Assembly (NCBI GenBank): GCA_024707225.1
Contig: JANQAE010000003.1
Location: 310,001 to 374,000, forward strand
Source: Dokdonella sp.
Lineage (GTDB): Bacteria > Pseudomonadota > Gammaproteobacteria > Xanthomonadales > Rhodanobacteraceae
Direction: 5' to 3'
Length of the DNA: 64,000 nt
Numbering within the stretch: position 1 is the first letter of the stretch; every line of letters starts with the position of its first letter. A program made the position numbers and the translations under genes. Below the pieces are notes generated by a model that saw nothing but the letters and a program-made list of their open reading frames with translations, did not search any database and was not told the origin of the DNA. Shown here piece after piece: positions 56,297-64,000 of this stretch.

Positions 56297-58192
56297 TCAG
56301 CCGGCCGGATCGAAGCCGTTCGCGAACAGCGTGTCGTCGGCACTGCCCTCGCAGCTCAGCGGATAGCGATAGCCGCCGGCGGGCTGGGCCGGATCGTTGG
56401 TCAGCAGCGTCAGCTCACCGCTGATCGGACCGATACCGTCCGGCGCGCAGCGCACCTCGACGTCGGCCTGACCATCGGCCGCTCCACCGGCCGCGAACGG
56501 ACCGCGCTCGACGATCTGCACGACGAAGGCCGGGTCGTCGCTCAGCGCATGGTTGACGCGCAGCTCCGAATCGGGCGCCGAGCCGCTGCCGCCCGGATTG
56601 GACAGGTCGATGCCGAGCGGTGCCGACAGCGAGCCGGCCGGCACCGCGCCGAACGCCAGCACGCTGCCGGGCGCCGGCGCCGCGGCCAGCGCCGGCGCGC
56701 CGGTACCGCAAGCCTCGAGGATCGCGTGCGTAGTGGCCTGCCCCGGCAGTCCCGGGGTGCCGCCGCTGACGCGCGCCTGGCGCTGGTTGTTGAGCGTCGG
56801 CCAGCCGTCGAGCGAGCCCCAGCTGCCGCCGAGCGGCGTCGGCTGCGCCTGTTCGGCGAGCAGCCGCATCGAGCCGTCGGCGCGGCTCAGCACGATCGCG
56901 CCGCGCTCGCTGGCATCGGAACGCAGGATCGTCGTGGTCAGCAGCAGATCGCCCTGGTCGTTGAGCGCGGCCAGCGGATTGCGCGAGAACGCCAGGCTCC
57001 AGACCTGCCCGGTGTCGATCGGATCGTAGAACGCCAGCGCCCGCCGCCACTGGCCCGGCTTGCCGGTGACCCAGGCCGCGCCGGGGCCGTCGGCGATGTC
57101 GGCGTAGAACGCCACTTCGCCGGCGTTGTTGAGAATCGGCGCCTGCATGTCGATGTACGTACCGCCGCCCGGAACCGGGTCGCCGCGCTTGACCAGCCAC
57201 TGATGCGTGCCATGGTCGCTGACGAACACACCGCCGGTGGCGAGGCCGCCGCTGACCTCGCCGCGGAACGCGACCTGGCCGCGGTCGTTGATCGCCGGCA
57301 CCGGCCCGCCGGGCACCTGGCTGCCGTCGGCCAGACCCCAGGACTCGGTGCCGATCGTCACGAACTGACCGCCGCCGGGCGCCGGATCGCCGACGGCCAC
57401 GTACTTGGACAGGACGCCGTCGCGCCAGATCAGCGCATCGGACCGGAGCTGGCCGTCGGTCGCCGCGAGCAGCACGACGTCGCCGGCGTTGTTGAGGCTG
57501 CCCGGGCCGATGGCGGTCAGCGTCCCGCCGAGCGGCGAAGGCTCGCCGACGGCGGCGATCTTGACGAAGCGCGCCGCGCCCGCCTGATAGAGGAACAGGC
57601 CGCGGGGATACGGCGCCTCGTGCAGGTCGGCCATGAACAGCACATCGCCGGCATCGTTGACGTCGGGCGTGCCCCAGGTCTCCCCGAAGAAGCCGGCGAA
57701 GCGGCCGCCGCCGGGCGCGAGATCGCCGCAGTCGGACGTGACGCCACTGCCGGCGGGGCCGCCGCAGCCCATCGCGACGACTTCCAGACCCGACGGGCCG
57801 GCGAGGAAGATGCCCTGGTTGCGTGCCGCGCCGTCCACCTGCGCGTAGAACGCGATGCGGCCGCGGTTGTCGATCGTCGTCGAGCGCATGAACGCCGCGG
57901 CGATCAGCGTGCCCGACTCGCCGGCCGGCAAGGCCTGGCCGTGCCAGGCCGCCGAGCTCGCCGCACAGACCGGCGGCGCGCCGGCCGGAGCCGCGCCGGC
58001 CGGTGCGGTCCAGCCCGCCGGCAGCGGCACGGACCGGCGCGCCGGCAGCACGACGCGCGTGCCGTCGGCGCGCAGGTCGGTCACGCTGCCGGCCGGTCCG
58101 TCGTGCTGGCGCACCGTCTGGGGCGCGGCGCCGGACAGCGCGCAGGCCAGGAGCCATCCGGCAACGAGCCGGATCGAGTGGCGGGCTTTCAT
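56297..58192 (-). CDS. secreted repeat protein with choice-of-anchor region
   Basis: A 631-residue exported protein (leader RLVAGWLLACALSGAAPQ). The middle, residues about 85-470, has at least six repeats of the type GEPSPLGGTLTAIGPGSLNNAGDVVLLA, each ending with N-[ND]-x-G-[ED]-V-x-F, as in the choice-of-anchor tandem-repeat families. Residues about 500-615 form an Ig-like ending (AFGAVPAGSLSAPLGIDLSNPGGSG, GELTLLTNDPAQPAGGYRYPLSC). It ends DDTLFANGFDPAG, a form of the shared tail motif (622-628). The start at 58192 has GGAG ten bases upstream; another Met lies six codons before. Function unknown. Confidence 0.8.
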   Translation of the reverse strand: MKARHSIRLVAGWLLACALSGAAPQTVRQHDGPAGSVTDLRADGTRVVLPARRSVPLPAGWTAPAGAAPAGAPPVCAASSAAWHGQALPAGESGTLIAAAFMRSTTIDNRGRIAFYAQVDGAARNQGIFLAGPSGLEVVAMGCGGPAGSGVTSDCGDLAPGGGRFAGFFGETWGTPDVNDAGDVLFMADLHEAPYPRGLFLYQAGAARFVKIAAVGEPSPLGGTLTAIGPGSLNNAGDVVLLAATDGQLRSDALIWRDGVLSKYVAVGDPAPGGGQFVTIGTESWGLADGSQVPGGPVPAINDRGQVAFRGEVSGGLATGGVFVSDHGTHQWLVKRGDPVPGGGTYIDMQAPILNNAGEVAFYADIADGPGAAWVTGKPGQWRRALAFYDPIDTGQVWSLAFSRNPLAALNDQGDLLLTTTILRSDASERGAIVLSRADGSMRLLAEQAQPTPLGGSWGSLDGWPTLNNQRQARVSGGTPGLPGQATTHAILEACGTGAPALAAAPAPGSVLAFGAVPAGSLSAPLGIDLSNPGGSGSAPDSELRVNHALSDDPAFVVQIVERGPFAAGGAADGQADVEVRCAPDGIGPISGELTLLTNDPAQPAGGYRYPLSCEGSADDTLFANGFDPAG

Positions 58193-58481
58193 CGTCTTGC
58201 TACTCCCCATCGTGTTGTGTGGAACGAAGGCACCGATTCGGGTCGCCGCCGCCGCGCCGAGCGCGCTGCGCCGGTCGACGAGCCGCCCCATCTTGCACGG
58301 CGGCTGTCCGGCAGGTGCTATCGAACGGCTTCCGCAAGGCTTGCGCGAGACTTCCGGACCGTTGTCCGGCGGCTTGCGATCGGCTGGCGTCGGCCCGGAC
58401 GGCCGGTTCGGGCTTGCTTTTTTCCACGCGCCCGCATGCTGCGCCCCGCCGTCGCCGACCTGCGACGAGACCGCCACCGCC

Positions 58482-58796
58482 ATGCCGATCTACGAATTCG
58501 AATGCCCCACCTGCGGTCACCGCTTCGACCGCCTGCAGAAGCTCTCCGACCCCGACCCCAGCGACTGCCCCGACTGCGGCCGGTCCGGCGTGCGGCGCCG
58601 CGTGACCGCGCCGGCGTTCAGGCTCGCCGGCAGCGGCTGGTACGAGACCGACTTCAAGAAGGACGGCGACGCCAAGCGCAACCTGGCCAGCGGCGACGCC
58701 GCACCGGCCGCGCCGGCCGCCGATGCCGGCAAGAGCGCCGACGCCAAGCCGGCCGCGAGCGCCGAGTCCGTCAAGCCCGCCAAGCCCGCCGACTGA
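58482..58796 (+). CDS. FmdB family zinc ribbon protein
   Basis: A 104-residue protein with the FmdB zinc ribbon: [33 protein letters not shown], two C-x-x-C pairs that should bind one zinc. The middle GSGWYETDF and an Ala/Lys-rich low-complexity tail are typical. Its role is not established; it often lies close upstream of aspS, as here with one gene between. Confidence 0.88.
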   Translation: MPIYEFECPTCGHRFDRLQKLSDPDPSDCPDCGRSGVRRRVTAPAFRLAGSGWYETDFKKDGDAKRNLASGDAAPAAPAADAGKSADAKPAASAESVKPAKPAD

Positions 58797-58831
58797 GGCG
58801 TCGATCTGCCGCCGTTCAGGCCCGCTCCGCC

Positions 58832-58837
58832 TAAAAT
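58832..58837 (+). promoter_or_regulatory. candidate -10 box of the DUF3011 gene
   Basis: TAAAAT in CCGCCTAAAATTTGG, 43 bases before the ATG at 58880. No clear -35 box. Confidence 0.35.
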
Positions 58838-58879
58838 TTGGGTGTTGTGTCCACAACAGTCAGAACAGGAGTGGGGAGC

Positions 58880-59431
58880 ATGTTCAAAACCATCGTCTTC
58901 GGCCTCGTCGGTGCCGTCGCTCTGCTGATCACGGCCGCGCCGGCCCAGGCCCAGCGCGGCCCCGGCTACGGCCAGGAGCGGGTCCGCTGCGAGAGCCGCA
59001 ACCACCGCTACGAGAGCTGCCCGGTGCAATGGCGCGATGCGCAGCTGGTCCGCCAGACCTCCGACACGCCGTGCCGCAAGGGCTCCAACTGGGGCGTGGA
59101 CCGCCGCGGCATCTGGGTCGATCGCGGCTGCGCGGGCGAGTTCGTCGAGGCCGGTCGCGGCCACGGCGGCGGGCACGGCGGTCCGGGTGGTCCGGGCGGC
59201 TGGAATCCCGGCAGCGACTGGGACCGCGACATCCGCTTCACCTGCCAGAGCCGCGATCGCCGCTACAACTTCTGCAGCGTCGACACCGGCCGCGGCAGCG
59301 AAGTGCGGATCGAGCGCCAGACCTCCGAGACGGCCTGCATCGAGGGCCGCACCTGGGGCTGGAACCGGGCCGGCGTCTGGGTCGACCGCGGTTGTTCGGC
59401 GGTGTTCGTCGTGCAGCGCCGCTGGCGCTGA
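58880..59431 (+). CDS. DUF3011 domain-containing secreted protein
   Basis: A 183-residue protein with a signal peptide ([24 protein letters not shown]) and two copies of the DUF3011 unit. Each copy has C.S.....Y..C, then RQTS.T.C..G..WG..R.G.WVDRGC; the copies are residues about 34-88 and 118-180, joined by a Gly/His-rich linker ([16 protein letters not shown]). The paired Cys probably form disulfides in the periplasm. GGGGAG lies just before the ATG at 58880. Function unknown; common in Lysobacterales. A terminator follows. Confidence 0.87.
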   Translation: MFKTIVFGLVGAVALLITAAPAQAQRGPGYGQERVRCESRNHRYESCPVQWRDAQLVRQTSDTPCRKGSNWGVDRRGIWVDRGCAGEFVEAGRGHGGGHGGPGGPGGWNPGSDWDRDIRFTCQSRDRRYNFCSVDTGRGSEVRIERQTSETACIEGRTWGWNRAGVWVDRGCSAVFVVQRRWR

Positions 59432-59450
59432 GACGGTCACCGACCGGCCT

Positions 59451-59479
59451 AAACGCCCGCCTTTCCGGCGGGCGTTTTC
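59451..59479 (+). terminator. rho-independent terminator after the DUF3011 gene
   Basis: A perfect 11-bp stem AAACGCCCGCC/GGCGGGCGTTT with loop TTTCC followed by more T. It separates the DUF3011 gene from aspS. Confidence 0.85.
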
Positions 59480-59568
59480 GTTTGCGGTGCAGCATGAACG
59501 GCTATAGCATTCCGCGCCCGGCCGCTCGCCCCGAGCAGCCGCCGCCCACCCTGCCGGAGCAGCACCCC

Positions 59569-61338
<1,770 letters not shown>

Positions 61339-61339
<1 letters not shown>

Positions 61340-61983
61340 TGGACGCCGGCCACGTCATCGTGCTGCACGGGCTGTGGATGCGCAGCGTCACGCTGCTGCC
61401 GCTGGCCCGCCGCCTGCGCGAGGCCGGCTTCTCGGTGCAGACGCTCGACTACGCCAGCGCGGTGGGCGGACCGGAGCGCGCGGTGCAGCGGCTGCGCGAG
61501 CGCATGCAGGCGCATCGCGGCGCGCCGCTGCATCTGGTCGGCCACAGCCTCGGCGGTCTGGTCGCGCTGCGCGCGCTGGCCGACGCGGGCGACGGGCCGT
61601 ACCAGGGCCGTGCCGTCTGTCTCGGCTCGCCGCTGCGCGGCAGCGCCGCCGCGCGCAGCCTGTCGGCTTGGCGCCTCGGCCACTGGATGATGGGCCGCAG
61701 CGCCGATCTGCTGTGCAGCGGCCTCGATGCCTGGCGCGGTCCGAACGAGGTCGGCGTCGTCGCCGGCCGTCTGCCGCTGGGCCTGGGCTTCGTGTTCGGT
61801 CCGCTCGCCGGCGATCACGACGGCACCGTCGCGGTCGCCGAGACCCAGCTGCCCGGCATCGCCGACCACCGCACGGTGCCGACCTCGCATTCGGGCCTGC
61901 TGGTCTCGCGCGAAGCGGCCGACCAGACCGTCGCCTTCCTGCGCAGCGGGCGCTTCACGCCGCCGCGTCAGGCGGCCGCCTGA
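61339..61983 (+). CDS. alpha/beta hydrolase (lipase-like)
   Basis: A 214-residue protein with [21 protein letters not shown] (oxyanion region) and the nucleophile elbow GHSLGG. A conserved Asp ([10 protein letters not shown]) and His (TSHSGLLVS) later in the chain would complete the triad. It resembles small triacylglycerol lipase-like hydrolases. Its ATG overlaps the aspS stop as TGATG, so it is probably translated with aspS. No signal peptide. Substrate unknown. Confidence 0.85.
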
Positions 61984-61989
61984 TAAAAT
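61984..61989 (+). promoter_or_regulatory. candidate -10 box of yebC
   Basis: TAAAAT directly after the hydrolase stop codon, 28 bases before the yebC ATG. No clear -35 box; yebC could also be read through from aspS. Confidence 0.35.
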
Positions 61990-62016
61990 TGCGGCGTTTC
62001 CCACGCAGCGCACGAC

Positions 62017-62757
62017 ATGGCCGGTCATTCCAAATGGGCGAACATCCAGCATCGCAAGAATGCTCAGGATGCCAAGCGCGGCAAGATCTTCACGAAGCTG
62101 ATCCGCGAGATCGGCATCGCCGCGCGTGCCGGCGGCGCCGATCCGGCCGCCAACCCGCGCCTGCGCCTGGCGGTCGACCGCGCGCTGTCGGCCAACATGA
62201 CCAAGGACGCGATCGAGCGCGCGATCAAGAAGGTCACCGGCGGCCTCGACGACGTGACCTACGAGGAACTGCGCTACGAGGGCTACGCACCGGGCGGCGT
62301 CGCGGTGATCGTCGACTGCACGACCGACAATCGCAACCGCACCGTCTCGGACGTGCGCCATGCGTTCACGAAGTTCGGCGGCAATCTCGGCACCGACGGC
62401 TCGGTCGCGTTCCTGTTCCGCAAGCTCGGCGTGATCTCGTTCGCGCCCGGTGCCGATGAGACGCGCGTGCTCGAGATCGCGCTCGAAGCCGGCGCCGAGG
62501 ACGTGCTGACCGATCCGGACGACGGCTCGATCGAGGTGCTGACCGCGCCGGACGCGTTCGAGCCGGTCCGCGACGCGCTGAGTGCGGCGGACCTGGCGCC
62601 GGCCGATGCCGAGCTGACGCTGCGCGCCGATACCGCGGTCGCGGTCGAGGGCGAGGCGGCGGCCGCCGTGGTCAAGCTGATCGACTGGCTCGAGGACCTC
62701 GACGACGTGCAGCACGTCCACACCAACGCGCGCCTCCCGGCGGACGCCTACGCGTGA
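62017..62757 (+). CDS. yebC: YebC/PmpR family protein
   Basis: A 246-residue cytoplasmic protein of the YebC/PmpR/TACO1 family. The start [25 protein letters not shown] and [20 protein letters not shown] are diagnostic, and the full three-domain length is present. Family members act as transcription regulators or in translation of difficult sequences. It precedes ruvC, as in most gammaproteobacteria. Confidence 0.95.
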   Translation: MAGHSKWANIQHRKNAQDAKRGKIFTKLIREIGIAARAGGADPAANPRLRLAVDRALSANMTKDAIERAIKKVTGGLDDVTYEELRYEGYAPGGVAVIVDCTTDNRNRTVSDVRHAFTKFGGNLGTDGSVAFLFRKLGVISFAPGADETRVLEIALEAGAEDVLTDPDDGSIEVLTAPDAFEPVRDALSAADLAPADAELTLRADTAVAVEGEAAAAVVKLIDWLEDLDDVQHVHTNARLPADAYA

Positions 62758-62801
62758 GCTGACGGACCGGACCTTCCGGACCGTCCCGCCGCGGACTCCC
62801 G

Positions 62802-63356
62802 ATGACCTTCCCCTCCGCCATCGTCACGCCCGGCCGCTGCCGCATCATGGGCATCGACCCGGGCAGCCAGCGCACCGGCATCGGCATCATCGAGGTCGAC
62901 GAGGCCGGCCGCTCGCAGCACGTGTTCCACACCGCCTTGATCCTGCTCGGCAATGCGACGTTTCCGCTGCGGCTCAAGCAGATCTTCGACGAGATCGGCG
63001 GCCTGATCGAGGCGCATGGCCCGGCCGAGGTCGCGATCGAGCGCGTGTTCATGGCGCGCAACCCCGACTCGGCGCTCAAGCTCGGCCAGGCGCGCGGCGC
63101 GGCGATCTGCGCGGTCGCCGCGCGCGAGCTGCCGATCGCCGAATACGCCGCGACCGAGGTCAAGCAGGCCGTGGTCGGCGGCGGCGGTGCCGACAAGGCC
63201 CAGGTCCAGCACATGGTCGGTATCCTGCTCGGCCTGAGCGGACGCCTGCAGGCCGATGCGGCCGATGCGCTCGCGGTGGCGCTCGCGCATGCGCATACGC
63301 GCGCCAGCGTGCAGCGCATCGGCATTCCCCGGACCGCCTGGAGGCGACGCCGATGA
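62802..63356 (+). CDS. ruvC: Holliday junction resolvase RuvC
   Basis: A 184-residue endonuclease cutting Holliday junctions. Catalytic acids are visible: Asp in [15 protein letters not shown], Glu in [13 protein letters not shown], and the Asp pair in [17 protein letters not shown]. The N-terminal ten residues before CRIMGIDPG are a little longer than usual; a start nearer to MGIDPG is possible. It lies 44 bases after yebC, and its stop overlaps the ruvA start by four bases (ATGA). Confidence 0.95.
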   Translation: MTFPSAIVTPGRCRIMGIDPGSQRTGIGIIEVDEAGRSQHVFHTALILLGNATFPLRLKQIFDEIGGLIEAHGPAEVAIERVFMARNPDSALKLGQARGAAICAVAARELPIAEYAATEVKQAVVGGGGADKAQVQHMVGILLGLSGRLQADAADALAVALAHAHTRASVQRIGIPRTAWRRRR

Positions 63357-63946
63357 TCGGACGACTGCGCGGCACCCTGGTCTCCAAACAGCCGCCGTGG
63401 CTGCTGATCGACGTCAACGGCGTCGGCTACGAGCTCGAGGCGCCGATGTCGACGTTCTTCGACCTGCCGCCGGTCGGCAGCGAGGTCGTGCTGCGCACGC
63501 ACTATGCGGTCAAGGAGGATGCGGTCGCGCTGTACGGTTTCCTCAGCGAGGGCGAGCGCGCCTTGTTCCGCAGCATCCAGAAGGTCAGCGGGATCGGCGC
63601 CAAGACCGCGCTGGCGGTGCTGTCGGGCGTGCCGGTTGACGCGTTCGCGCGGCTCGTGCAGAGCGGCGACGTCGCCGCGCTGACGCGGATTCCCGGCATC
63701 GGAAAGAAGACCGCCGAGCGGATCGTCGTCGAGCTGCGCGACCGCGTCGACGGCCTCGGCGGCGGTGCCGGACCGGGCGGCGCGGCGAACACGGCGCCGG
63801 CCGACCCGGTCAGCGAGGCCAGCACCGCGCTGATCGCGCTCGGCTACAAGCCCGCCGAGGTGAGCCGGCTGATCAAGGACGCCGGTGCGCCGGGCGACGC
63901 CGCCGAGGACATCATCCGCAAGGCCCTGAAGGCCGCGCTGCGCTGA
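63353..63946 (+). CDS. ruvA: Holliday junction branch-migration protein RuvA
   Basis: A 197-residue DNA-binding subunit that loads the RuvB helicase on junctions. Domain I is the OB fold ([28 protein letters not shown]), domain II the two helix-hairpin-helix motifs ([33 protein letters not shown]), and domain III the RuvB-binding end ([22 protein letters not shown]), joined by a Gly/Ala-rich linker. ruvB would be expected beyond the window. Confidence 0.96.
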   Translation: MIGRLRGTLVSKQPPWLLIDVNGVGYELEAPMSTFFDLPPVGSEVVLRTHYAVKEDAVALYGFLSEGERALFRSIQKVSGIGAKTALAVLSGVPVDAFARLVQSGDVAALTRIPGIGKKTAERIVVELRDRVDGLGGGAGPGGAANTAPADPVSEASTALIALGYKPAEVSRLIKDAGAPGDAAEDIIRKALKAALR

Positions 63947-63959
63947 GCGGCCCTATCCG

Positions 63960-64000
63960 ATGAATCCGACCCGCCAGGGCACGCCGCCCGCATCGATCGC
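63960..64000 (+). CDS. start of a possible gene (partial)
   Basis: An ATG 14 bases after ruvA opens a frame reading MNPTRQGTPPASI to the end of the window. Too short to identify; there is no clear ribosome site, so it may not be the true start. Confidence 0.3.
   Translation, partial: MNPTRQGTPPASI

Overview
The window is 64 kb of GC-rich (about 70 percent) gammaproteobacterial chromosome. The aspS..yebC-ruvC-ruvA block, the holD-rimI pair, a bifunctional glucosylglycerol-phosphate synthase like that of Stenotrophomonas, and families such as DUF4124, DUF3011 and DUF4166 point to the order Lysobacterales (Xanthomonadales). The family and species cannot be fixed from this sequence. No rRNA, tRNA, prophage, transposase or CRISPR was recognised.

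Layout. 0-13.7 kb is mostly housekeeping: a DUF937 protein with an EF-hand, an Hpt-receiver protein, arginase, an H-NS-like protein, proS, a DUF4124 lipoprotein-like protein, pssA, holD-rimI, a rhomboid protease, an S9 peptidase, dinB, and the guanidinium exporter gdx (sugE) behind a likely guanidine-II riboswitch. 13.7-14.8 kb carries no genes. It is a large imperfect inverted repeat built of hairpins whose stems vary while their pentaloops stay constant, and it is the most unusual object here. 14.8-22.2 kb is an mdtABC multidrug RND operon, and maeB is divergent from it.

25-34 kb is an accessory block of secreted repeat proteins (plant-type LRR, parallel beta-helix, a two-domain unknown) around an ECF sigma factor translationally coupled to a Ser/Thr kinase-TPR protein. 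34-38.6 kb has aceE and three small DUF proteins. 38.6-53.8 kb is a stress and compatible-solute island on the minus strand: a tight operon of a GT28 lipid glycosyltransferase, an App1-type phosphatidate phosphatase, otsB, a GH15 hydrolase and otsA; then clpB on the plus strand; then a phosphatase-synthase fusion for glucosylglycerol (ggpPS) and an MFS transporter. 53.9-64 kb has a winged-helix/TPR regulator, another secreted protein, fmdB-like, DUF3011, aspS, a lipase-like hydrolase, yebC, ruvC and ruvA.

Two patterns run across the window. Four secreted proteins share a short motif of the form [IL]-[FW]-[AS]-x-G-F-[DE], three times at the extreme C-terminus. Ten otherwise normal genes, including proS, aspS and pssA, each contain one frameshift, nearly all in G/C-only or homopolymer stretches. 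I read these as sequence errors, not as real gene decay.
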